From positions 474,001 to 534,000 of the forward strand of contig CAJNDS010001502.1 of NCBI GenBank assembly GCA_905221605.1: a stretch of DNA of 60,000 nucleotides, in the 5' to 3' direction. Both the position numbers and the translations under genes were made by a program. This document shows positions 1-12,900 of this stretch, in pieces (positions within the stretch are counted from its first letter, which is position 1; each line of letters begins with the position of its first letter). The stretch comes from Symbiodinium natans. Taxonomy: Eukaryota > Sar > Dinophyceae > Suessiales > Symbiodiniaceae. The notes under the pieces are model-generated. The model was not told where the DNA came from. It saw only the letters and a program-made list of their open reading frames with translations, and did no database searches.

Positions 1-2160
1 TTCACCACCTCAGCACGATGCCACCATCGCAACACTTTTTAACCTCGACTCCTGATCCCTTAAGACCTCCTGCAGCCTGCAGCATCTTCCTTGTTTCCGT
101 CCATGAGAGCCAGGCCCGGGGCTGCCCTTTACAGTAGCCCGCAGCCTTTTCTGAAGGTGGCACAGTAGCAAGTCTCATAAACGCTCGGTACCAATAGGGC
201 TGCTGCGGCGTACGCGTTGCAGAAAACAGGGATATCGGTGGTGGGATAGAGTACCTGCCTGCATCCCCAAAACCCCATCTGCCGGCGGGCCGCTTCGTGA
301 TCTGTGTGTCCATGCTTCTTCGCCTGCGCATCCTGCCAGGATGACCTTGCCCAGACAGGATGTGTGCGGAACCTGCCCATTAGCCGTAAACCCATCCTTG
401 GCCGAGCAAGCGCAAAGCTGGTCAACTGGCCTGCCAAACTGGCCATTGGCGTGCGGGAAGAAGCTTCGGCCACCGCCCACATCTAGCCCTTGTGCATGCT
501 TTGGGTCCTCCAAGGAGATCAGAGAAACTTCAGAGACTGGCAAAACCCCGAGGGTTTCACTGCACAAGTGCCTCGGCCGACTCGTCTAGCCTTTCTACCA
601 AGAGATGTGTCTGCGTGGCGGGCTGTTGTAGAGCTAAGATAATGGCATGACAGCCATGGCCACTCTTTTCCCGCAAGGGTCTGCTTAGAATTCTTGGCAA
701 GCAAAGCCATCTGGCGCGCTTGCGATCTCAGCGATCTCTTGCGGAATCTAAAGCTAGTAACTCTAGCAGAGAGCTGCCCGGCGCCTCGCTGCAGGAAGCT
801 ATAGCACATGATGCACGCGTCTTACGTCTTCAACCCTAAAACGTCATCTGCGTGCGGTGTCGCCATTCTTCCTGCAACCCTTCGGCCTGAATCTGAACAG
901 TGGTCTGGTCGTAGACACCGAAACCCAGGCACACAGCAGGCACGGCGCGGAAACAGCAGGGGATGCCAATTCCCGGGGCAGAAATCAAGAGTTGCATGGG
1001 GGCCCTGCATCGCAACCCAAACCGCTCCCAACTGTCAAAAGAAACACTGAAGAGTCCAAGCTTGTTGATTGACTGCGACCTGCTGCAACTCTCGAGCGCC
1101 ATCCGTTGTCAGTTCTCTACGTATGGGGCGGGAAAACAGGGATGCAGCACAGGAGCTTGATGAAACAGAAGCTTTGTAAGTACCAACGAAGGAACAGTTA
1201 AGTTAAGCTGCATCATACTGCATAGGTTGCTCGTGCAGACCCCTGGGGTCACACAACTTTTATGACTCAAGCGAAGAAAGCTCTCGTGCCAATGGGCCCA
1301 CTAATCAAAAGTCACGAGACTTGCCACGCGGCGGCAAAGTGGAACATCTGAACGGCGTTCTGCAAGGTTTCTAACTCGAATCAGTATAACGTTTAGCTTG
1401 AAGTGTGGATGAGTCGATTCGCACTGCCAAGTACAAAACCTTGCGGCTGCCAGATCCCAACTGTTTCAAAACAATTCCGGGAACAAAAATAAAATTGTCA
1501 CAGAGGCTGGGCCGCACTGAGGCATACCAGTCGGCCGTCGGAATTTGATGGGCATTGCAGCCCGGGCGAAACACGTGCCATCGGACGGGATGACAGGTAT
1601 AAGGATTAAAAGCCGTAGGATGTGGGAGGGGGACGGCAAGGAGCTTTAGGGGCTTGCAGCTCTCACGCGAAGGAGTCCCAGGAGCCTCCAGGGGCGGCTA
1701 GGCGGTGTTTGCCTGGGCCAACCAAGACATCGGAAAGATTGGTTGAAGCTGGCGTTGGGGTATATATGGGATTGTCAGGGTATATTAGGGCATATCAAGG
1801 AACATCGTTCTTTACTAGAGTATTTCAGGTATGTCCTGGTAGCATCTGTTTCAGATTGCCTGTCTGGTTAAGCTGCTGGGTTCCCTTCTGTGGGGCACAA
1901 CACTTCTGCTAATAGTAGTAATAATAAGAGTAATACTGATAATCATAATAATACAAATCATAATACCAATAATACGAATTATCCCGCCAAAGCCTGGCAC
2001 CAATGTGTTCTCATTTCGCCTCTTTCACAGGCCCTACATCAACCCGACCACGTCGGGAAGCTACTTACAAATGTTCCAGACAATGGTCGTTGTTCTTGCG
2101 AAGCCAAAACCCCAAGACACGATGTCGACTTCTGCCATCTCCGCCAAAATGAGCCCCACA
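1..2160. other. No gene recognised
   Basis: Mixed-composition sequence with no long telomere array. Open frames of up to 130 codons occur on both strands but none shows a family motif or joins a neighbour. Confidence 0.5.
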
Positions 2161-2275
2161 ACTGCTTCAACGTGCCATACCCTAAACCCTAAACCCTAAA
2201 CACCCTTCAACAGCGGGCCTCGCTGTCATCGGGTGTTGTGCCTTCCGCCGGCTGCACAGGCTCCTCATGAGCCGT

Positions 2276-2445
2276 AGGGTTTAGGGTTTAGGGTACATTG
2301 GGATGTCTCCCCCTTATACTAAAAGCCCTCCATCGGGATGATGGAACCCCGTAGCATCATCCCTATGAAGGACTGTTAGCATAAGGGGGAACTGTCCCAA
2401 TGTACCCTAAACCCTAAACCCTAAACCCTCAACCCTAAACCCTAG
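2276..2445. mobile_element. Telomere-capped hairpin element (family 3)
   Basis: A nearly perfect inverted repeat: TTTAGGG units, GTACATTGGGA, then CCCCCTTATACTAA, a short middle, AGCATAAGGGGG, TCCCAATGTAC, then CCCTAAA units. The telomere repeats on the two sides point in opposite directions and form the outer arms of the hairpin. Confidence 0.75.
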
Positions 2446-2557
2446 CTACGAGAAACAGTACAATGGGAAACACATCTCATCACGTCTGTCAGCCTCGCTG
2501 GCCTTCAGTGGCTTCGGCTCCGCGTCAGAGGGCATGTCCTGTCTGCAGCTCTTGGCT

Positions 2558-2903
2558 GGGTTTAGGGTTTAGGGTTTAGGGTTTAGGGTTTAGGGTTTAG
2601 GGTTCAGGGTTTAGGGTTTAGGGTTTAGGGTTTAGGGTTTAGGGTGTAGGGTGTAGGGTTTAGGGTTTGGGGTTTGGGGTTTGGGGTTTGGGGTTTAGGA
2701 ATTAGCATCACAGGGACACGTTCCTCCTGGACCGAGGAGCGGGCCTTCGGGATGGCATCCACCTGCACGTAAAGAGGTCTGGGGTAAGGGTTTAGGGTTT
2801 AGGGTTTAGGGTTTAGGGTTTAGGGTTTAGGGTTTAGGGTTTAGGGTTTAGGGTTTAGGGTTTAGGGTTTAGGGTTTAGGGTTTAGGGTTTAGGGTTTAG
2901 GGT
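2558..2903 (+). repeat. Two long TTTAGGG arrays
   Basis: About 20 units at 2558-2699 with TTCAGGG, GTGTAGGG and TTTGGGG variants, then about 16 almost perfect units at 2786-2903. Confidence 0.97.
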
Positions 2904-2949
2904 GGTAATTCGATGGAGGAAATAGATGTTACACCTTTGGTAGATGTTC

Positions 2950-3033
2950 CCCCTTATACTAAAAGGCATTAATTGCGATTCTGGAAACCCCCCCTACTAT
3001 AATCCCTATTCAGGGCTGTTAGTATAAGGATGC
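2950..3033. mobile_element. Family 3 hairpin element
   Basis: CCCCCTTATACTAA at the left pairs with TTAGTATAAGGA at the right. The element is bracketed by the direct words TTTGGTAGATGTT on both sides, a possible target duplication or part of the element. Confidence 0.6.
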
Positions 3034-3470
3034 AGTAGCTGTTCCACATTTGGTAGATGTTAGGTTTAGTTTTGTAGTCTATATATGATTGTTGTGGCTT
3101 GGTTTCTACAGCGTGCCGAACCCCACAGCTACGCGCACATGACTTAGAGGTGGAGGCTCAAGTGGCAATGAGTCCACGCGTGATGGCGGAGGACATGGAA
3201 GGATCCATGAAGCACTTTGGATTCAAGCTAATCGCGCGCGCACTCGGACGCCCTCTCAAAAGTAAGAATCGCAGTAAGAAGAGGAACAGCAACAGCAAAA
3301 ACAACAGGGAAATAGTCGTAATGAAAAATAACAAATGATGGTCGTAATAAAAAAACAATAACAAGAATACCAAATACCAAGAAATAATACCAATAATACC
3401 AATAATACCAAAAACACCAAGAATACCAAAAACACCAATAATACCAATAATCCCACCCGCCAGGACCCGC

Positions 3471-3988
3471 CTTGAGGATGCACTCAGCCTTCGGCTTGGG
3501 CGCTGGCACGTCTACGGGGAGCTCGCGTCGAGCCGGCTTCAAGCCCCAGATCACCTTGAGGGAAACGTTAGGGTTTAGGCTTTAGGCTTGTCTTTCTTAG
3601 GTTTTTTCTTCGCGCCCGCATAGCTGGCCGGACCGCAAAGCAGGGTTGCATGTCTCTACTGTTTGGTTCGCGTGTCAAGATTTTGGGGTTCAACTTGGCA
3701 ACATCAGGTGCTTGAGTGCGCTCTGGGTCGTTTTGGATCTCGGTGTCTTGGAATCTTCGAGTCAGAAGACGGACAAGTAGCCATGAGCACGGTTGCAAGC
3801 AACATCGGGGAACTGCGCCCGGGCGTGGCTGCGAAACCTACTTACCCAGTTTCAGCATCAGCTTACACATATGCAGTCGCAAGTCTATCGCCCCAGCTGA
3901 ATGTTTCTAGTCTTGAGGCCACGTGGAGCAGCAACAGTGCCAGGAAACATCGGCATACTCCGCGATGGTTCGATCCGTTGAAAACTTC
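3471..3988 (-). CDS. Phosphorylase C-terminal exons
   Basis: Exon 3949-3988 encodes [13 protein letters not shown], the family's near-terminal motif, and ends at a GT donor. Exon 3471-3554 encodes [13 protein letters not shown] and a Pro/Lys-rich tail ending ECILK, then a possible GC donor. If that donor is used, a few residues could follow from an exon near 3228-3255; if not, the same frame reads through the microsatellite to the stop at 3228. The preceding exon (family segment W..MSI...AG) was not found with confidence; a weak candidate containing RMSI lies near 4275-4300. A plus-strand open frame at 3663-4220 is antisense to this exon and is not a gene. Confidence 0.85.
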
Positions 3989-6900
3989 CTCAGTAAACAG
4001 CACACGTACACTTGAGAAAAAGAGATACTCCATTGGGGTTCAATCATGCTCAACACAACTAGTGGCTAGCCGTGTGTCAGTTGACCCTGGCGCTGGAGAC
4101 AATGACCATGAGCACATTGATGGATATGCTGTGATTGACGTGGAGTGCCCATCAGCTGCTACAAGCCCAAAGGCGGCAAAGGGTTTTGGATGGTTTTGGT
4201 CCCTTCCTTGGAGGGCCTGACGAGTCACTGACGAGTACGGGGAAGAAGTGAGCAAAAGTAGGAGCTTCGGAACAGGGCCCGGCGGGCCGATCGACATTCT
4301 GTCGCTACTGCTCTCCCCAAGATTCCAAAACCAGTTCTAAGCTTTTATCCAGGCAATGGCCCCCAAACTATGCCTAGAAGTTGTGCCGTGAAAAATTCCG
4401 AATCAGTCATGACATACGGGACTGCACCCTAAACCCTAAACCCTTTTTAACCCCTGGGCTGAACCCTAAACCTTAAACCCTAAACCCAAAACCCAAAGGG
4501 GAGGCCGCAACCTTCCAAGCCCACCTCTTGCCCTTCCAACTTGATCTCTCATGTCCACAAAGGCCATGTGGGGGTTTCCGAAAACAGGGGCCTCATACGA
4601 GTCCTTTTTACCTTTTCTAAAGGGGATTCTACTATGTTTGGGGAAAAAGAGAGGGTACTGCGATTCTAGGAAGTCCCCATGTGCAAAAAAAATCCTCAAA
4701 AACCGGCATGCCTCTGTTCCTTCCGCCACGGTGCGCCATGGAGGAAGCAGCCTGAATGCTGAGGCGGCACCACGTGGCTTTGTCCTCTCTGTGCTGGGGC
4801 TTGAGGTTCTGCGAACCGAAAAAGAAGTATACCAACCTCTTTAATCACCTTCAACCACTCAATCGCATAATCATAGACTTTCACCCATAACGACCAGGAG
4901 GCCGTGTGGAACGATTCGACGTGTTATTGCCATGTCAAAACCGTTGATCACCGCAACCCGACGCATGACACGCGTACGCGCACGGACAGCGATCAAGCCC
5001 AGAGCCAGCTCACTCTGAGAAAACTTGCCTCAAAAACCCAACATCCTGAAAACCAACCCCTGCAATCGAAGAAAGCCCACTACATCCCAAAGAACCCAGC
5101 CGGATCCAGCGCCGTCCTTGTAGGTGGCATCGACCTTGGCCTGCCAGGTGCAAACCCTTTTGCAACTGGGACTTGGTGACGCCAGAAAGGAACAAAGGAA
5201 CCAACCCTAAACCCTAAACCCGAAACCCTAAAACCGAACAGGCCCCCGAGACCTCCGAGCACCGGCATTTATGGGCGTTAATGTCTTGCCACCAAGCTCA
5301 GCTGGTCATTCCTCTAAAGGCGGCGAGGGCTGAAGGTTGCACTCAAACCTCGCGAGAATAAGTAAAGCCTATGAAGCCCACACCTGCCTGGGCATCGACG
5401 AACGAAGGGAAATCGTGGATGACCAGGTACCTGCATGAAACGCGCATGGGAGTCATGGGAGCCAAACAGTCGAACCCTCTGCAACTGATCCTGATGATCA
5501 CTGATAAGTCTCTTTGTTTCTCACCTGATCCCCTGCTCAGACTCTACACAGCTTTTTCTTAAAGGTATTTACGTTGAAAACCCACCCCCCCCCCCCCCCC
5601 CAAACACAGGACTAGCAGTCGGGTGGCCTGTCTCCGTCCCATGTTCCTTCAGGGAACGCAGCTGGCGGCAGGTCGCTGAGGCTGTTGGGCAGAACCATTC
5701 AGACCAGGACCGATTTTTAGGGTTTAGGGTTTAGGCTTTAGGGCTTCTGCTGCATGATCTGAGGAGGATTTAGGGTTTACTTGGCGCTGTCTTTGAGTCT
5801 GAGCAACTGAGCGCGACTGCACTGTGAACCAGCACATCATCGGGACCACCCCCCAGGGTTTAGGGTTTAGGGTTTAAGGTTTAGGGTTTCGGGTTCCTGC
5901 CGCATGAAGATTGCAAAGGCGGTCGAGGATCCTCGGCTCCGGGGCCGGCTCCAGGTGAGTCAAAATTTGGGGCGCAGGGGTTTTTCGACTACAAACCCTA
6001 AACCCTAAACCCACAAGAGGCCCCCCCCCCCCCCCCCAAAAAAAAAAAAAAAAAAACGCGACTTCATGGGTGGTTCTCACTCCCCCCCCCCCTTGGGGGG
6101 GGGGGGGGGGAGGTTCATGGGTAGTTATCAGTAGGGTTAGAAGTACCCCCCAAACGGGGTCAGAAGTCTCACTGCCACACTTTTAACACGGTGGCGGCCC
6201 GGCAAGGCATAGCAAGGCAACCCAAAATCCCTACACCCTAAACCCTGAACCCTACACCCTAAACCCTAAACCCTAAACGATTGACCAAGCTTCGAGTCGA
6301 ACTCCGCCTGTGCGTCCGGCTCGCCCTGCACTCCAGGGGCCAGAAGGCTTCACTACTATCTGCTTAAGAACCCCCAAAAAAAGAAAAGAACAAATAATCC
6401 CCCCCATTACCCTTAGAGGGATGAATATTAAGTATTTATTGGGGGTTCCTAGCAAACAGTAGTTCATCGTCAGGTGTCAGACACACAAGAGGTGATGTGT
6501 GTACAACTGTCTGAAAAAGCGTGCCTGCGCGAATATGCCACCGCGGATTGCGTCAAAAACGTCCTGAAGACATGATTGCTTTCATGATTCATGCCCAGTA
6601 CGACTCCTGACTGGCCCGACAGAATCCTGAAGGCGGTCGTCGATGGGGTAATTCCCTCGCTGGGCCTCTTGGATGATGCTTGGCACCTGCAGGCAGGGCC
6701 AAGCTACCGTGAAAGGCGCGTTGCCGTTCAAGAAGCCTCGTGCTCCAGGCACCCGAAGATGAACATCGTGTCCTCACCTCACATGATTTTCAGGAATATT
6801 CTGTGCATCCTAACACTTGCCATGCACCAGGCAATTTCTTTGAGCGCTGGCCCTGCTACTGCTGCTGCACCTGCACTGGGCACTGTCAGGCCGCGTTGCC

Positions 6901-9900
6901 ACACTCTTCCAGAATCTCGATGTTCGCCCCGTCCATCGTGCCCACGATCAGTCCACCATTCATGACGAACCTGGCTAGGTTCAAGACCACAGTGGCCCGC
7001 CCCATAGATCCGAAGACAATTCTGTGCAGCTGGCATGGTTCTCGAACCTACATCTCTTCTGAGACAATCACTATGGAGTCCGAGCGCCTCTTTGAGGTGT
7101 TTCGGACACCCTCTGTATACTGCTTGGGGCCAAGGACAGGATCTTGCTTTTGCAAGCTCTGCCGGTTATAACCCGGGGTCCCCTGCCGAGAGGTCCTCTC
7201 GAGGGGTCCACAATTGCTCAACGCTCACTGCGAAGGGGAAAATCGCAGGAGAAGTACATGCATATGCACGTTGCATCAGCAACCGGCGTGCCAATGTGCC
7301 TTGGCCTTGCCACCGTGTGCAGAACAAATTCACAGCTTTGCTTCGGGGGAAGTGTTGGCTCATGGCTCACGCATCTTGCATGCGGGTCGGCGCTGGTGTG
7401 CTTGCACCAAGTCTCCAAGATATATACCGATCTCCGACTCAGACGCTGCACGGACTGCTTGGCACTTCTGCAGGCATGTTGCTCTTACCAGTTCGCGATG
7501 GGACAGAAGGGAAAGGCGACAGCCCAGCAACCTGGCCACACCTCTTTTTCTCTGCAACATCTGCCAGAACGGCCATGATCTTGTCGAATCCAGGGTGCGC
7601 TTTGGTATGCCTTTGGTGCTGGTCCACAAGCACTCAGGCGAGCTGCAACGATGCGTTCCGAGCAGCCAGGCCTACTGACTGAGTTCCAAAGTTCGCGCGA
7701 AAGTAGTCCCTTGGCAGGTGTCAAACGTATGATGACATTGCCTGTGCGAGGCCCCTTGCTCTCTCGTCCGGCAACGTTGCCACAACGGCCACGAACTGCT
7801 TCACTCTTTCCGGGCTATCCACCAACCGCCCAAAATGGCAAGCAGCATCAGGATAGGCTGCAACAATGTCGGCGACGCAATGACCGCACATCTGTATGAT
7901 GCGCCTGGCAGCATGCCCCCTTGGCACGAAGCGCACCCGAAGGGCCTCAGTTCAAGGCAGGACTCTTCCCTCATCTTCACTCATAGCAAAGATTTCTCAG
8001 AGCAGGTCAACATAAACCTTTCGGGTGTTTACGGGGGGTAGAAGGGGGCAGATCCCTGCAACGATCAGCTAAGGGCGAGGGTTAGTTCAGGGTCCACGCT
8101 GCTGTGTCGTCACTGGTCGTTCTGCTAAGATAGTCTTTTGGCTTTTGGGTTCAGTTGAAATCAATCCAGGCCAAGCCAAGCAATGTTATACGACAGCTCT
8201 TCAAACCTCCAGGCCTCGTTGGTTGAATAGCCATAGTACTAGCAACCGACGTAGCAACGAAGCCGGCAAAAAAAGAGTCCAAAAGCAAACCCTAACCAAG
8301 CACTGTGGCTAATATGAGACGGTGTAACTACTGCGCGTGTCGTCGAGGGCTGTTTTGGAGATTCTGACAGGCTCACCGGACGTCGCGAAGCGCAAGCACT
8401 AACCCTGCCCCTGCAACGAGCATGGCTGCTCAAAAAACTTGGATACTACTATGTCGCCGAAAACACCGAAGCCAGTTTGAACTTTTTTGTTGGGCTTCTG
8501 GACTCGTCTCGTCTCAACTCGCCGGTTCGAACAACATAACCCAGCAACTGGCAAGTCAAGCAGATTGAAACCACGTTGCAAGATAGTGCAGAACTGCTGG
8601 CAAGTGCGTCTCAACAGAAGCCAGGACGCCTGCAAGCATGCTTAGAGCCTCAATCATGCCACTCTTGCCGTCACTTCAATGAAGGAACCAAAACTGTTGA
8701 GGTCCGACACAGCCTGCAACCCTCACTCCAAGACCAAGTGGTTCATGCACACAATGCCTGTCAAAGCTTCCCAAAAGGCCACAACATTCCCAAGAACCGC
8801 TGGCATGATCAACATCGCCAAAGCAACCTTGATGGCTGATGCCTCTTTACGGTCCTTCTTGGCTTCATTTGGCCCGACTCCCCTCCCCTCCGCGCACCTC
8901 GCAGCGACAGGGCTGCTATCAGCCTGGCAAGGCCCTGGAGCAGGGCCGCATGGAGGGTGAGCGCGCGCAATCGCCAGTCCTCTCTCTGCAGATTCAGGAT
9001 GCGTCAGGGTTTTTGCCACCTTTTTTCCGTTCGCCTGCCCAGGCCCGAGTTCGGGATTAGCAAGTTCCTCAACCCTAAACCCGAAACCCTCAAAACCCAT
9101 GGGGGATGCACGAACTCCTCCATGCGCTGGATGACAAAGCTCGGCTGCCACGATCCTCTGCCAAGGCGCGGCCTCGTTTCTCTGAGACTACCGAAACAAC
9201 TCATGTTTTGCTGGGCTTAGGTTTGTTTAGGGTTTGGGGTTTAGGGCTTGGGGCGGCTCTAGACATGGCAGCCCTCCACATGAGATCATGCCGGCCGACG
9301 ACGAAGGCTTCAACATGCTTGGGATATCCTAGTTGCCGAGTACCCTGGCCCAAAAAAGGTTAACCTTTCAAATGCTAGGATTGCATATACCCCGAAAGAT
9401 TCAAGGTTATCTACTCAGCTACTCAGATATGATGTCATGCAAGTTCCAAGGCATCTATGAGAATCATGCGAAGCATGAAGGCCATGATATGTTCATCAGA
9501 TTCTGCTGCAACATATGCTTCATGCTCCTCCCCTTTCTCAACAATCGCCCAGCACACGCTTCTTCCATTGGCATGTGCAGAACGCAATGACACGGGCCAA
9601 TGCAGCCAACTGTCCTTTCAGGCCTGGTCGACATGGGTGTAGACTGGCCCAGCCTTCAATTCTCGACTACTATTTGCTTAAGAACCCCCCCAAAAACGAA
9701 ACAATACATAATCCCCTTATTACCCGTATCGGGAAGAATAATCTTTGTTTTTTTGGGGGTTCCTAAGCAAACGGTAGTCGACTGCAGTCCCCGCTGCATG
9801 TCTCGACGCAGCGCTCCAAAATGTTTTGGATGGCGCCAGAGATCTATTTATGAAGGTGCCCGGGAAGGAACCACGATGTAGAGAACAACCCCAGTCGTGC

Positions 9901-12900
9901 CAGTGCCAGTTTGCATGTTCGGACTGCACGGGTACTTGGAGGTTCATGGTGCTTATTAACCCAATACTAACTGTACTTATACCCAATTCTAACCATAGTA
10001 GGGCACTTAGGGGGCTTATAAGTGTTAGAAGTACAGTTTTAATTGGTTAATAAGTACCCCGAACCTCCAAGTAGGACTGGGGTGTGTGAGAACTTGAGCA
10101 GGCCAGGATTAAGGCTGCAAGGGGTTTAGGGTTTAGAGTTTAGGGTTTAGGGCTTAGGGTTCAGGGTTAAGGGTTTAGGGCTGAAGACCAGGCCGACATG
10201 AAGAGTCAACATTTTCGAACACGAACATGTGGGTATTCGCACACCCGAGAAACAGTCTGGGGTCTGGAGCACTTCAACCACGCACCGTTCTCCATGAGAA
10301 GTGTCCTTGCCTGCAGAATCCATCGACCATGGCCTGGCAAGGCTTCTGGACTTTGCTGGCCGACAGACTTGATCCGACTATGGGCTGTAACCCTAAACCC
10401 TAAACCCGAAACCCTTTTTTTTGAACCTGGGCTCTGAAAAACCCTAACCCTAAACCTTGAACCCTGAACCCTATCGCTAGCCTCCTTGCCCGTGGATCGA
10501 CCGACCACACAAGTCCGGATGAACCCTGATCCCTGAACACTCCCAGGCACCTCAAGATGTGGCATATCTGCCCCCAGTGCGGCAGCCATGGTGCTTAGGC
10601 AGTCCACCACAGGCGGCTGTTGGCCTTATGAGCGACCGTCAAAACTCTAGATGTCGGGCCTAGGTCGCGCAATGGGGGGGGGGTGTCGCTTTTCGGTGTT
10701 CCCTATTCCCTGTCGCTTTACAAGGGTTTTGGATGGTTTTGCTATGGGCCCAACTGCAATCCGTCCGTTTACAAGGGTTTGTGTTGCGGGCCAGCGAAAC
10801 TGTTGATTTCAGATATTCAAGCCTTCCCAATGGGTATCGCAAGGCCGTGTCGCATTGGGCGGCGCTCTGGAAGGCTATGTTTCTGCTATTGTTGCTATAA
10901 GGGGCGTCGTTTTTTGGTGTTCCCCGTCGCTTCACAAGGGTTTTGACACTTCAGCATGCGTGTCATGTCCTACCACGATAAAGCCGTAAGTACCAATTCT
11001 CGCCACTTGCTCTTATGCTGCCAGTCTGATGAGCAATCGTTGTTCATGCCCAATACAACGCTTTTTCACAAGCCACAACAAGGCCTGAAGGGAGGCAACA
11101 AATCAAGCCAGAGGCCCTAAACCACCTTCATCATGCAAAGTCCTGAGCTTTAATTAGACCTTGGACCCTAGCATGGGACCCTTGAATAGGAGTTGGCCAC
11201 AAGGGTGCCTTAAGGGAAATCCCTAAACCCTAAACCCTAAACAACTGCCCTCGAATCCTGCCAAAGGGGCCGGGATCCTCCAGCAAAGCGAGCAGACCTG
11301 GCACCACTTCGTGGGCCAAGGAGAGCAAATACCGCGGCTCCAGCATCCTTACCGTCAAGCATGAATCATCATGAAATGTATAATAGTAATAATCATAATC
11401 AGAATCATAACCATAATCACGAATAATTATTATTCTATGAACTAGATCACGAATGTAGAGCAATGAGCTGATAGGAGCGTAGGGCTTGAAATGTTTTCAA
11501 GTCACTCGCGCGGCTCGGACAGGCAAGGGGAGGTTCAGGCCAAAGGGGTCCAAGCCTAAACATGCAGCCTCTATCCTGGGGAGGTTTAGGGTTTAGGGTT
11601 TCGGGTTTAGGGTTTAGGGCCTAAGTTTAGGGTTGCTCTTTCAAGCCGTGTTCGCGCACAGGGATATTGGGGCTCCACAGGCTTCAACGGGCTCGACTGT
11701 CACACTCGAAACAGGGTACTCTACGCTATATTCAAAGGTGTGTCGGCGAACCTAACTAGCTACCCTATCTACGCATACACATAAAGAGATGCTTCTGTGC
11801 ACTCCACATCCTGAACACGGGTCCTGACCATGGAGGGCATATGTTGCCGTCTGAGGATCCCAGGTGCCGCCTTGAGGATTTCAAGCGCAAGCTTCAGGGC
11901 CTGCAACTCGCTCCAATTGCTGAACGCCCTAAACTTGGAATGCTCCCCCAATTCTAATCCCTACAAAGGACTGACACTACTATACGGGGGTGAACTCTAA
12001 ACTGAAAATGCCAGTGCTGCTTGCCTCCGGTTGAGCTCGCAAGGTGAGAGCTCGCGCAATCAGAGGCCAAAGCGATGCCAAAGCACTGGGATGACCTTGA
12101 AACCCTAACATAAAACATGAATAAACCCTTATTAAACCCTCCTCTAAACCCTGGAATAAACCCTAACATATACCCTAAAGTAAACCCTAGATAAACCCTA
12201 TAACCATGATAAACCTAGACCCTGAACAAATCCCTAAAATAGAGCCCTGTTGCCATTGGCAGCTCTTTGTTTGCTTTCTGGCCAAGCTGGCAGTTGCCTT
12301 TTTTTTAATAAGAGACTCAAAGGAGCGAACCTCACACACCTAAAGCGGGACCCCAAATGCTTAGACCCTGGAACGACCCTAGGAATAAACAGGGTACTAC
12401 CTTTGTTTGGCTTAAAGGTTATAAGGGAACCTAAACCCTAGAAAAAAGGGAATGAGGGCTGTACTGCGTCTTCGCATTCTTCTTCTGTGCGCTTTCGGAC
12501 TTCAGGCCCTTCAGGAACTTTCGGGCCTCTTGAGGGAGACCAGGCCCCGAGCGGCCAAGCGGGGAATGTCCAGGTGATCCTCTCTTCTGTTGTTTGCTTT
12601 GTAGTTCTTTCTTGCTTTCTTGGGCTTAGGGGCCCGAGCCCCCGAATCTTCCTTCCAGCAGGCGTGGCCCTCGAAGTCGCCCCGAGGGGCGGTTGTTACA
12701 CACCCCCTCCCAACCTCATCCAACCTCTCTCTTCCTTCTTCTCTGAGGGCCTCAGTCCTAGGTCCTAGGGCCTACTGGTAGGACATGTGCTAGGCGCCCC
12801 TCCTGCGCACCAGGGCGTTTTGGAGGGCCTTAGGTCCAGTTCGGCTCGGAGCGCAGCTGGCTATGTTGGCCCTGCTTGTGTCGAGTGAGACTGTTGGCTT

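Noticed and set aside
2558-2903. A chromosome end
   Set aside because: The arrays are internal, occur in both orientations throughout the window, and have genes on both sides.
3099-3338. A plus-strand exon between good-looking AG and GTAAGA sites
   Set aside because: It joined only to the antisense frame at 3663-4220, so its support disappeared when that was shown to be phosphorylase.
3663-4220. A 185-codon plus-strand open frame
   Set aside because: It is antisense to the phosphorylase exon encoding [13 protein letters not shown], whose motif and phase are convincing.
6591-7682. Plus-strand open frames of 124-215 codons
   Set aside because: They overlap phosphorylase exons 38-40 and importin-like exons on the minus strand and have no motif of their own.
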